A DNA stretch of 64,000 nucleotides from Exiguobacterium sp. BMC-KP (GTDB taxonomy: Bacteria; Bacillota; Bacilli; Exiguobacteriales; Exiguobacteriaceae). Position 1 is the first letter of the stretch. The number at the start of each line of letters is the position of its first letter. Made by a program: the position numbers and the translations under genes. The DNA is taken from contig NZ_LGIW01000011.1 of assembly GCF_001275385.1 (NCBI RefSeq), positions 172,942 through 236,941 of the forward strand, given 5' to 3'. Below the pieces are notes generated by a model. It was not told where the DNA came from. It saw nothing but the letters and a program-made list of their open reading frames with translations, and made no database searches. Shown here one piece after another: positions 17,690 through 25,485 of the stretch.

Positions 17690-18141
17690 TTGTGAGTCAT
17701 CCTTTCTTCATCCGAATGCTTATGTTGCTTGCGCTGATCGATTCGCTGTTTGACAGCCGTCTCTGCCGTCTCAAGAAAAGAGGGACGGTATTCGGTCGTC
17801 GGAATGATGTCCTCGATGCTTTCCGTCTGCATCAAAGCTTGTACCAGTTCGATCAATACCTGTGTTTGAAGGTCTGTTTGTTGGACGCTTTTTCGTAACG
17901 GAGCAAGACTTTTCGAAATCTGTTCATCCCAAAAAGACGTCAATTCTTGCTCGATCTGTTTCGAGACGGAACGACTGACATAGTTCAAGTCCCATTGCTT
18001 TTTGATCATCTCTTGATAGTCGCGGATGATGTGATCGATGGCTGGACCGACCCCAGACAATCGTTCTCTCTCTCGGTATTCCTCTAAAAAATCAGTGGTC
18101 ACGGCACTCATCTTGATCCGGACTTGTTTTGTTTCCTCCAT
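17686..18141 (-). CDS. Mobilisation accessory protein, probable coiled coil
   Basis: A 151-residue protein. It opens with QVRIKMSAVTTDFLEEYRERERLSGVGPAIDHIIRDYQEMI, which resembles a ribbon-helix-helix unit, followed by a long helical part with heptad-like spacing (WDEQISKSLAPLRKSVQQTDLQ). It lies 11 bases downstream of the relaxase gene. Such proteins often assist the relaxase at oriT; that role is inferred from position. Confidence 0.6.
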   Translation of the reverse strand: MEETKQVRIKMSAVTTDFLEEYRERERLSGVGPAIDHIIRDYQEMIKKQWDLNYVSRSVSKQIEQELTSFWDEQISKSLAPLRKSVQQTDLQTQVLIELVQALMQTESIEDIIPTTEYRPSFLETAETAVKQRIDQRKQHKHSDEERMTHK

Positions 18142-18152
18142 TGCCCGTCACC

Positions 18153-19313
18153 TTACCTTTCGTGTTGGACTTCCTGTTCGAGTTGTTCAAACGCACGCTG
18201 ATTCTTGATATGATCCCACTCATCATTCATGTGTCGTCCGATCCGATAGAGTGTCTCTTGCATGATCCGTTCACATCGAAACGCTGATCGGATTTTTTGT
18301 TTAGGTGAGGATGTCTCCACCTTCGCAAGCTCCTGAGGTGACTTAGACGATTCACGCATCTCGGACAGGATAGCGTTTCCCATCCGCGTGTAGAGGTCCT
18401 GTTCTTTCGTCTTCCGATAAGCCGATGCTTGCGATGCCGATCCGTAACTTCGTTCGTAGAATGCGACTTCGGTATCAAGTCGTTGCTTGAACGCGGCGTG
18501 TTCTTTCTCGAAGTGTGTTGCAAGGTACGTGTCAGTCAATTGATTAAGCGAAGGACGTACTTCTTTCATGCCGTTCATGTTGTAGTACCATTGCCGTTTA
18601 TCGTCCGGTAGTCGTTTCTGAATCGCTTTATACTGTCGTACGAGTTCAGGATGCAAGATTCGATTTGAAAGAGATTCTGTTGAATGATTTAGTTTGTGCG
18701 CTAGGACTTCATCACGGATGAAGGCATTCAGTTTCTCTTGTTCACGTGTCCGGTCAACAAGCGTGTGGACGACTTGTGCCTTCATCTTCTCAATCGTTTT
18801 TGGTTTCCGTTTGCCCCGTTCGCGTGGATGAAATGTCTCGACCGTCGCGACATGGATATGGATGTTATCCGTGTTGTAATGGATGGCAGCGGTCCATGTC
18901 GCATGCAGCATCTGTTCCTTTTCAATCATCAACGAGGTCGCGTTCCGTGTCGCTTGCATCAATCGTTGTTCATCGATATAACGATTTTCTTTGACGCCGA
19001 CTTCCTGTAACCACGCTTCGTCGAATGAGATGACATCTTGCCAGAGGATACTGCCGTTCTCTTGTGCCCGTCGGAAGATATCGCGTAATTGCTCTCGTTC
19101 AGTCGCACTCAATCGGTCTTGTGTCGCCGTGAAGAGACCGCTTGATTTGAGTTCATCTTCCATATAGTCGTGATAGTTTTCAAATTGATGCGACCGCGCT
19201 TTCGTCTCCGGACGATCGATGTAACTGAGGTAGGTCGTATAACGACGCGCGCGTCGGGTTGCTTGCGGCAACTTGAACTTCGACTTGATGATGACGCCGG
19301 GAATGTTACTCAT
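18153..19313 (-). CDS. MobP2-type conjugative relaxase
   Basis: A 386-residue DNA-nicking enzyme. The N-terminus has PGVIIKSKFKLP and YLSYIDRPE, typical of the MobP2 relaxases of Gram-positive elements. The metal-binding histidines appear in NIHIHVATVE (about 152 and 154), and candidate catalytic tyrosines lie in the first 35 residues (YTTYLSYID). The C-terminal half is helical and charged. The enzyme should cut one strand at oriT and pilot it through the secretion channel. The gene overlaps the upstream small RHH gene by eight bases. Confidence 0.85.
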   Translation of the reverse strand: MSNIPGVIIKSKFKLPQATRRARRYTTYLSYIDRPETKARSHQFENYHDYMEDELKSSGLFTATQDRLSATEREQLRDIFRRAQENGSILWQDVISFDEAWLQEVGVKENRYIDEQRLMQATRNATSLMIEKEQMLHATWTAAIHYNTDNIHIHVATVETFHPRERGKRKPKTIEKMKAQVVHTLVDRTREQEKLNAFIRDEVLAHKLNHSTESLSNRILHPELVRQYKAIQKRLPDDKRQWYYNMNGMKEVRPSLNQLTDTYLATHFEKEHAAFKQRLDTEVAFYERSYGSASQASAYRKTKEQDLYTRMGNAILSEMRESSKSPQELAKVETSSPKQKIRSAFRCERIMQETLYRIGRHMNDEWDHIKNQRAFEQLEQEVQHER

Positions 19314-19557
19314 CCTGCATCACCTCACGGAAGAGTGTAGTCAAGAGTTCGAGTTCGGTTGCGCTCCGCTTCAGATGCAAAGTGTTCGCTTCGAGCTGTC
19401 GTTCGAGGCGTGCTACTTGCGTCGACTGGACGCCGTCCGCGCACCAGGTCGTCAACAATCCTTTCAATAATTCTTGTCGGGAACACATTTGTTTCTCCGC
19501 CTGTTCGTCGAGTTGTTTGACGAATCGGGGGTCGATGTCACGAATCAAGAGATCCAT
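19306..19557 (-). CDS. Ribbon-helix-helix-like relaxosome accessory protein
   Basis: An 83-residue product. I chose the ATG at 19557 because GAAGGAGGAAG sits before it; a longer frame begins 18 bases upstream but contains that site. The sequence MDLLIRDIDPRFVKQLDEQ with CSRQELLKGLLTTW fits an RHH fold that binds DNA as a dimer, followed by a helical tail. Position just upstream of the relaxase suggests binding near oriT. Confidence 0.65.
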   Translation of the reverse strand: MDLLIRDIDPRFVKQLDEQAEKQMCSRQELLKGLLTTWCADGVQSTQVARLERQLEANTLHLKRSATELELLTTLFREVMQDE

Positions 19558-19693
19558 TCGTCTTCCTCCTTCCATACGAAAGTCAGTCTTAATGATTTAA
19601 AAAATGAAAAGTTTTCCGAACAATTCACTCGCTCCTCCTGTCATTAGAAGTGAGAAAGGTGTTACCCACTCAGATTAAGAACGGAGGGGACAT

Positions 19694-19840
19694 ATGCAAT
19701 CGATCATCGAACAGAGTTACGCTCTTGGAGAAGCCGTAAGCGTCTCCTTGATCGTCGAACTTCTGAAATATATCTGGTCGAAGATACAGCATCATGAGAT
19801 GAAAAGAGTCGAAAAAAGTGACGTAACAGAATCGATCTAA
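19694..19840 (+). CDS. 48-residue divergent small protein
   Basis: A short plus-strand frame with the strong site CGGAGGGG 7 bases before ATG at 19694. The product MQSIIEQSYALGEAVSVSLI, then VELLKYIWSKIQHHEMKR looks like one amphipathic or membrane helix with a charged tail. It runs opposite to the conjugation operon. Unknown function. Confidence 0.5.
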   Translation: MQSIIEQSYALGEAVSVSLIVELLKYIWSKIQHHEMKRVEKSDVTESI

Positions 19841-19905
19841 GCGTTGATGAAGGTCGATAGAATGACTAAATGTACGTCGATTATTTTAGAGGAGAAAAAC
19901 CAAAA

Positions 19906-20055
19906 ATGGTTAAACAACGTGAAAAAGAGCATAAGGGGAAACTGCTATCACTCAGCGTGCTAGCCTAGGCGGAGCCTAGTGTTTCCCTGATATCATCAAA
20001 ATCGCCAAAAGGTCACACCGCGTGCCACTAAAAACGGCATTTTGGCACGGTGTTT
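19906..20055. other. Inverted-repeat region near the relaxase; candidate oriT
   Basis: Three nested inverted repeats lie in the only sizeable gap of the operon. AGGGGAAAC (from 19934) pairs with GTTTCCC (ending 19987); CTAGGC pairs with GCCTAG around GGA inside it; CACCGCGTGCCA (20016-20027) pairs with TGGCACGGTG (20043-20052). The last hairpin could also terminate transcription of the minus-strand genes upstream. A 20-codon frame (19906-19968) with a GGAG site is also present and may be a leader peptide. The location beside the RHH and relaxase genes is where origins of transfer are normally found. Confidence 0.4.
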
Positions 20056-20061
20056 GCCACC

Positions 20062-20901
20062 TTACCATTTCAGTTCACGAGCTTTAACAAGTAGCTGATC
20101 CTGCTTTTTTTCTTCTTGCGTGAGTTGTTTTTTCAATTCCGTTTGTCGTAAGAGTGCGTCTTCTTTGTCCTGCTTCAGATTGAAAATTTCATCCTCACGT
20201 TCGACTTGTTCATCGAGTGTCAGGTCGGGTAAGGTGGCTTGTTTTGCCTCGATGTCCTGTTCGATTTGTTGGATGAGGGAAGCGTGTTCTGTCTGTTCAC
20301 GCTTCATGTTCTTGATCCGTTTTTGACTTTGCAGGTGCTCGTCAGCTAGAAAAAGTTGTGCATAATCGTCCGCTTGTTGAATAGAAAGTGACGTCTTTAG
20401 TACACGTCGTTGATCCATATAGAGTGATTCGACGAGCGCGTCCTCTCGCTTCGTAGCACTCAGCTTATCGAGTGACTGTTCAGGTTCAATGACATACAAG
20501 CGTAGTGCTAGTTGGTCAAAGTTACGCGGTACATCTTCGATTTCGAAGACGTAGTGCTCGCCCTGCTGATAGACGACGCGGACGCGCTGCTCATCTGTCG
20601 GTCGTTCCTTGTACGCGACGCGCGAGACAAGTCTCGTCGCGTAATCCTGAGGTTGATTGAACTGAAGGCGGACGCGCATCTGTTTCCGCTCCTCATCATG
20701 AGACCAGTCGAGAAGTGTGACGGTCTGTCCGTTCGTCAACCGTTCTTCTTCTCCGATGGGTGTCGCATTGATCGGTTGTTCCTCAGCAAAGAAGAGGGAA
20801 GAGAGGCCGAAAAACAGAAAGCCGATCAGGAAGAACAGACCTGTTCCGAGGTACAGTCGTGACCAATCACGGGTCAGCGTCTTTCGCTTTCCTGGATACA
20901 T
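20062..20901 (-). CDS. Conjugation protein: one membrane helix plus coiled coil
   Basis: A 279-residue product. A cytoplasmic basic start is followed by one membrane helix (about residues 18-37), a beta-rich exported part to about residue 140, and a long coiled coil to the end with many Gln, Glu and Lys. It directly follows the VirB8-like gene with no gap. No named family is recognised; the context makes it a structural part of the transfer channel. Confidence 0.65.
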   Translation of the reverse strand: MYPGKRKTLTRDWSRLYLGTGLFFLIGFLFFGLSSLFFAEEQPINATPIGEEERLTNGQTVTLLDWSHDEERKQMRVRLQFNQPQDYATRLVSRVAYKERPTDEQRVRVVYQQGEHYVFEIEDVPRNFDQLALRLYVIEPEQSLDKLSATKREDALVESLYMDQRRVLKTSLSIQQADDYAQLFLADEHLQSQKRIKNMKREQTEHASLIQQIEQDIEAKQATLPDLTLDEQVEREDEIFNLKQDKEDALLRQTELKKQLTQEEKKQDQLLVKARELKW

Positions 20902-21459
20902 TTAGACACCTCCTGACGTTTGAAGACTCTTCATCTGATCGACGATGTAATGTCCGTCTTGGTGTGTAAAGGTCAGTTCAACTAATTCATCGGACGTCTC
21001 TTCATAACCGTTGGCATCGATCGTCAACGTCCGTTGGAAGCGGACGAGACAATGCTCTGGGTCGTCCTGACTTGAAAAGACTTCGATGCCCGAGACGGAA
21101 GCGGTGAACTTACTATCGCTTCCGTTACTCTCAAACAACGTCCGTTTGAGGGACTCTGACATATACTGATTGGCTTGTCGTTTGCGTGTCGGATAGGTCC
21201 CATCTTCCCATGTGAAGGCGAACGTGATGAAGCGTTCCGCGCTCTTAGAGATAATCGATTTCTGTTCTTGTCCTCGTTTGTCAGTCGGGATGGGCGAATC
21301 CGATACCGTCGTTTTTGGTAACACATGTTTCTCGTCTTTCTCGACGATTCGATGCGATTCATCTGCTGCCATGGAGCGATATTGATAGATATTGGCACTG
21401 ATCGACAGCAGCAGACAGAACAACACGAGCCATAGGAGATGACGACTCGTTAATGTCAT
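20902..21459 (-). CDS. VirB8/TcpC-like conjugation protein
   Basis: A 185-residue protein with one N-terminal membrane helix and an external domain of about 120 residues. ERFITFAFTWED, SLKRTLFES, CLVRFQRTLTI and VELTFTHQDGHYIVDQMKS form the alpha plus beta pattern of NTF2-like folds used by VirB8 and TcpC. Such proteins assemble the outer part of the transfer channel. Assigned from topology and position. Confidence 0.65.
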   Translation of the reverse strand: MTLTSRHLLWLVLFCLLLSISANIYQYRSMAADESHRIVEKDEKHVLPKTTVSDSPIPTDKRGQEQKSIISKSAERFITFAFTWEDGTYPTRKRQANQYMSESLKRTLFESNGSDSKFTASVSGIEVFSSQDDPEHCLVRFQRTLTIDANGYEETSDELVELTFTHQDGHYIVDQMKSLQTSGGV

Positions 21460-21472
21460 AGTTCATCCCTCC

Positions 21473-22579
21473 CTATAGCGAAAACAGTGGTGCCGGATCA
21501 ATGTGACCGGACCAATCACTCGTCTTAAATTCGATGTGCAGATGATTCCCGGTCGAACGTCCGGTCGACCCACACATCCCGATCGCTTGTCCAGCTTCGA
21601 TCTTTTGCCCCGTCTTAACCTGGCGTGCAGAAAGGTGGGCGTAAGCGGTGATCCAGTCGCCTTGTTTGATCTGAATCAGTTGCCCATACGGTCCGCGTAA
21701 ACCGCTATAGGTGACGGTACCGGAGCGGACGGCGTGGATGGTATCCGTATCGTGGCAACTGAAATCGATGCCCGTATGGATATCCGTCTTTCCGAAAACG
21801 ATCCGTGACCCGAAACCCGATGTCATCTGCAGTGGGATGTCGAGCGGAGCATGAAGTTTCCCTTTAATCGGTCCTGTCTTGCCTTCCGCTAGTACGGTCG
21901 GTGTCAGATAACGGAGGACAGCATCGACATATTCGATGTCACCATAACAGGCTTGATGCTCAATCGCGCTCGGACGATGGCATTGATAGATGCCGCTCTT
22001 CTTGACGCGTTGGTACATCATCTGGGAAAAGGAAATCGCGAGTTGTTTCGTATAGCGTCCCCCGTTTTCTTGGACGTAATCAATGAAGCCACCCCCGAAG
22101 TTGTAACTCTGGAGCGTCAACTTGACGTCCTTATTCGCTTGCCGGAAGACGGAAACGAAGTGCTTCACGCCGTAACGAATGCTCTCGTCGGGCGAGGTGA
22201 TACAACCAATCCGTCCGCACTTCGATTCACTCGCTTGCATCGGATCGTTCCCGCGTCCACCACTTTCCTGCATCATCAATGCAAGGACGACGTTCGTCTG
22301 TCCCTCGAGCTGTTCTTTCTTCAGTTCGCGCGTGATCGCTTCGCGGTATTGCAGGACATCATCACTGACTTGTAGACTCGCGTCCGAGTAAGCGATTGGT
22401 GTCTCCGTCGCCTGTTCATTCTCGATCCCGGTCAATGTATCGAGAATGCCTGCGACGAGGATGATCAGTAGGAGAAGCAGGAGCGCGATTCCGAGAGAAA
22501 TCAGACGATATTTTAAGGTCAGGAGTCGCCATTTCATCCGGACGGCGACACGTGCCGACTGCCGGACCGTACTCCACAT
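21473..22579 (-). CDS. VirB1-like bifunctional cell-wall hydrolase (lysozyme-like + M23)
   Basis: A 368-residue membrane-anchored enzyme. After a membrane helix (about 24-46), residues about 85-200 form a lysozyme-like domain with the catalytic Glu in VVLALMMQESGGRGNDPMQ. The C-terminus is an M23 peptidase: HTGIDFSCHD and GNHLHIEF carry the zinc ligands. It should open peptidoglycan locally for the transfer channel, like CwlT, but with an M23 endopeptidase in place of NlpC/P60. The ATG overlaps the VirB4 stop. Confidence 0.9.
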   Translation of the reverse strand: MWSTVRQSARVAVRMKWRLLTLKYRLISLGIALLLLLLIILVAGILDTLTGIENEQATETPIAYSDASLQVSDDVLQYREAITRELKKEQLEGQTNVVLALMMQESGGRGNDPMQASESKCGRIGCITSPDESIRYGVKHFVSVFRQANKDVKLTLQSYNFGGGFIDYVQENGGRYTKQLAISFSQMMYQRVKKSGIYQCHRPSAIEHQACYGDIEYVDAVLRYLTPTVLAEGKTGPIKGKLHAPLDIPLQMTSGFGSRIVFGKTDIHTGIDFSCHDTDTIHAVRSGTVTYSGLRGPYGQLIQIKQGDWITAYAHLSARQVKTGQKIEAGQAIGMCGSTGRSTGNHLHIEFKTSDWSGHIDPAPLFSL

Positions 22580-24522
22580 CAGGCACCACCTCCGAACAGG
22601 GTCAGCTCCTCAGGTGAGACATCGACATCGAAAATCAGCGTCTTCACACCGGAGATACTGAGGACGATCCGTCCTGTCTCGAGTGACGGGATCAACCGTG
22701 TCTCACTCTCCGTCAACTGCCCGTCGAAGACGGTCTGGATCGTCGGGATGCTCTCGGCATCCTGTTCGCCGATGAACTTATACTGCGTTAGCTGGAACAA
22801 CGTCTTGACGTTCTCTGCGTTCTCCGACTTCGAGCCAGTCGGGACGAAGTCCGTGATCAAGTGGGAAGCGAAGAAGATGCCACCGAAGTATTTCCGTGCT
22901 TCCCGCATGAACTGTTGTAGATAAAGGATCGCGGGTTGGGCGATATCACGCGTATTGATTAGGTGATGTGCCTCATCGATGACAATCAGATATTTGAAAG
23001 CATCCTCAATCAATAGCTCACCCTGGTTGTAGCTGCGCAGTTGTCCGGCACCGTTGAGGATCATCCCGTCCCACAGCATGTTCATCAGGTTGAAGACCTG
23101 TGCCTGAAAGATTTCGTCTTTCAGATTGGTCAGGTTGCGTAGCGGGAATGAGACGATCGCTTCCTCGTCAAATCGCTCGATCGAGGAATGTCCGTCGAAG
23201 ATGTTGCCGTAGTTGTGGACGAGGTTCGTAATCGCGAGCTCGATGTTCTCAAGACGGCGGACACGGTTCGTACTGATCGTCTCGCGGATCGTCGTCAGCG
23301 AATCGTCCGCATACAATTCAGAGCGGACGAGCGCTAAGAAGTCAGAGAAGACCGGATAGGTGTTTGCTGGGTGCGTCGTGATCGGCGCGTCACCGTCCTC
23401 GTTCCACAGTCCCTTCTCAAGATAGAGCTGTCGGAGTAGGATCTCGAACTCGTTCGCTTCTTCTTGCGTAGCTGCTGGATTGATGTAGTGATAGAAGACC
23501 GCAATCTTCGATAAATGTTGCATGAACGAGAGCGCCTCATCCGCCGAACCGTCGGCGTGCGTCACTGTCTTATAGACATGGAGCGGATTGATCCGTCCCG
23601 CGGAACCGTCGAGTGCGATTTCCTTCCCACCCAGTTGTCGGACGAGGTCAGAGAACTCACCTGTCACGTCCAAGATGCGGACGTGATTCCCTTTGATCGC
23701 TTGATCGAGGACCGTCTTCTTGAGCAACGTCGACTTCCCGGAGCCCATCTTACCGATCATCAAGGCGTTGTAGAACTTCCGCTGCTTGTCCTTGTGGAAC
23801 AAGTCGAAGATGACGCTTCCGTTCGTATCGGTCGTCCCGTAATAGGTCCCAGTCGGATCCTGTAGCGACGTGAAATGAAACGGATAACCTCCTGCGATCG
23901 AGAGCGACGGAATCTCTTTGCCGCGACGACGATTCGGTAGTTTTTGCTGTTGCTCGTAGCTGAGGAACAGGCTCTGCCATTCCCATTCCTGTTCGTTCAG
24001 GAAGACAGTTGCGCGGAAGTTCCGTGCCTCCAGTTCCTCCATCACGTCCTGGACTTGGCGTTCGAGTACGTCGAGTGTCTTCGCTTTAACGTAGAGACGG
24101 AGATGCAGATACTTCATCGTTTCACCTTGCGTGATCTGTTCGTAGAGTTCGTTCAATTCCTTATACGTCTCCCGCGCATCAATCCGGTCGACATTATCTT
24201 TCGCATTTTCGAAGCGCGTATTCTGCTCGGCCATCGATTTGTTGATGGTCCGGATCATCTCCCGTTTGTCCGCCGTCCCGAGGTCGAGCGTCGTCAGGAC
24301 GCCGGGGAGGTTGAGGATCGGTTCGAGCCAGAAATCGTAGACGGTCGATTGATACTTATAGACATGGAGGCAGGCAAGATAACCGTCGCCGGTCCGTACA
24401 TAGTTCGGCTCGAAGCGGAGTCCGCCTTGCGGTTGAATCGCTTGGACGAATGTCGGATTGTAGCCGTCTTGTTGTTTGATTGTTTCCGGGTCTTGCTTTC
24501 GTAAAAAACGTGTACGCCACAT
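22579..24522 (-). CDS. VirB4-like conjugation ATPase
   Basis: A 647-residue ATPase that powers the type IV secretion channel. The Walker A motif is GKMGSGKSTLLKK (about 257-265) and Walker B is YLIVIDEAHH. I set the start at 24522, where AAAGGAG lies 10 bases upstream; the longer frame would overlap the preceding gene. The first 200 residues lack part of the usual VirB4 N-terminal domain, which seems to be encoded by the separate gene just upstream. Confidence 0.9.
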   Translation of the reverse strand: MWRTRFLRKQDPETIKQQDGYNPTFVQAIQPQGGLRFEPNYVRTGDGYLACLHVYKYQSTVYDFWLEPILNLPGVLTTLDLGTADKREMIRTINKSMAEQNTRFENAKDNVDRIDARETYKELNELYEQITQGETMKYLHLRLYVKAKTLDVLERQVQDVMEELEARNFRATVFLNEQEWEWQSLFLSYEQQQKLPNRRRGKEIPSLSIAGGYPFHFTSLQDPTGTYYGTTDTNGSVIFDLFHKDKQRKFYNALMIGKMGSGKSTLLKKTVLDQAIKGNHVRILDVTGEFSDLVRQLGGKEIALDGSAGRINPLHVYKTVTHADGSADEALSFMQHLSKIAVFYHYINPAATQEEANEFEILLRQLYLEKGLWNEDGDAPITTHPANTYPVFSDFLALVRSELYADDSLTTIRETISTNRVRRLENIELAITNLVHNYGNIFDGHSSIERFDEEAIVSFPLRNLTNLKDEIFQAQVFNLMNMLWDGMILNGAGQLRSYNQGELLIEDAFKYLIVIDEAHHLINTRDIAQPAILYLQQFMREARKYFGGIFFASHLITDFVPTGSKSENAENVKTLFQLTQYKFIGEQDAESIPTIQTVFDGQLTESETRLIPSLETGRIVLSISGVKTLIFDVDVSPEELTLFGGGA

Positions 24523-24529
24523 GACACCA

Positions 24530-25165
24530 TCACTCCTTTCCGTCCTGGGTCGGTTTTGTATTCGGGTTGTGTAGCTGGAACAACACATTGATTTTCTGCT
24601 CGAGCGTCAGTTCGACCATCGGGTTGCTGCGTCGAAGCAGTTTCGTCAATTGATGCTTCCGTTCCCGCAACATTGCCTCATCCGGGGCATAAAAAAAGAG
24701 GAGATAATCGCGATTGGTGCGATGCTCCTCGAGGTAGATCAATTCTTGCTTCTTCTTTTGCAAAAACGGATGATAGGCGGCTTTTTGATTTTGCCGAAGC
24801 TGTCGTTCGATCCGCTGTTTCTGTTTCTCCAAATTAAGCGGTGTATTGAGCGGAATCACCTTCAACGGATGAATATATGCCTGCAACAGATAGGCGAGGG
24901 AGAAGATATCATGGTCCTTCTCTGTCTCGGACAACCCGTAGATATCCTTTGAAGTCAGCTGCATGATGTCGCAGAATGTCCCGTCCTGCATCTCGAACCC
25001 ATCGAGCGCCGTGGCATCAATGATTGGTAGCAGAGAGACGACAGAAGGCGGGATCCGGACGCGTTTTTCCTTCCGTGTTGGAGGTGTCGTCAGTTGCATC
25101 TCATCGAGCCAAGTAATGTCTGTCGTCGGAATTGTTTTAGATCGTTTCTCTTCCGATAAACTCAT
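24530..25165 (-). CDS. Conjugation protein, possibly a separate VirB4 N-terminal-like subunit
   Basis: A 211-residue soluble protein. After a charged 50-residue start, the sequence DGTFCDIMQLTSKDIYGLSETEKDHDIFSLAYL and the Lys/Arg/Gln-rich helix before YLLFFYAPDE resemble the first domain of VirB4-like ATPases, but no Walker motifs are present. It lies 8 bases upstream of the VirB4 gene. I interpret it as a split or duplicated N-terminal module; this is an inference. Confidence 0.55.
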   Translation of the reverse strand: MSLSEEKRSKTIPTTDITWLDEMQLTTPPTRKEKRVRIPPSVVSLLPIIDATALDGFEMQDGTFCDIMQLTSKDIYGLSETEKDHDIFSLAYLLQAYIHPLKVIPLNTPLNLEKQKQRIERQLRQNQKAAYHPFLQKKKQELIYLEEHRTNRDYLLFFYAPDEAMLRERKHQLTKLLRRSNPMVELTLEQKINVLFQLHNPNTKPTQDGKE

Positions 25166-25169
25166 GCCA

Positions 25170-25481
25170 TCACGCTCCTTTCGATCCGTCCTTACCGTCT
25201 GTCAATGCGATGTACGTGTCTTTCTTCTTCATCAGCGCGTAATAGAGCACGTGAATCATCCGTTTCTCTGGATTCGTCGTTGGGCGGATGACGAGGAAGA
25301 GTCCGAACGCGACCAGGAAGAATGTGAATGGAAGATGTAAGGCGTCCGGGATGAACGGCAGGGCAATCAACCGGACGATGATCAAAGCGACGAGAAACAG
25401 TAAATCATAGAGATAGAGCATCTTATTGATCTTCAGCTCGGTCGTGACTTCGTTCGGAATCCGGTACTGGCGCTGTTGCAT
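25170..25481 (-). CDS. Small two-helix conjugation protein (PrgI/VirB3/TcpE-like)
   Basis: A 103-residue protein with two adjacent hydrophobic helices (about residues 24-62) after an amphipathic start (YRIPNEVTTELKINKMLYLYD), ending in a basic tail. Size, topology and location before VirB4 match the VirB3/PrgI slot of Gram-positive secretion systems; DUF5592 is a possible family. Confidence 0.68.
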   Translation of the reverse strand: MQQRQYRIPNEVTTELKINKMLYLYDLLFLVALIIVRLIALPFIPDALHLPFTFFLVAFGLFLVIRPTTNPEKRMIHVLYYALMKKKDTYIALTDGKDGSKGA

Positions 25482-25485
25482 GGTC

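Noticed and set aside
23515..24504. Plus-strand frames opposite virB4
   Set aside because: Shadows of a GC-rich gene with clear ATPase motifs on the minus strand.
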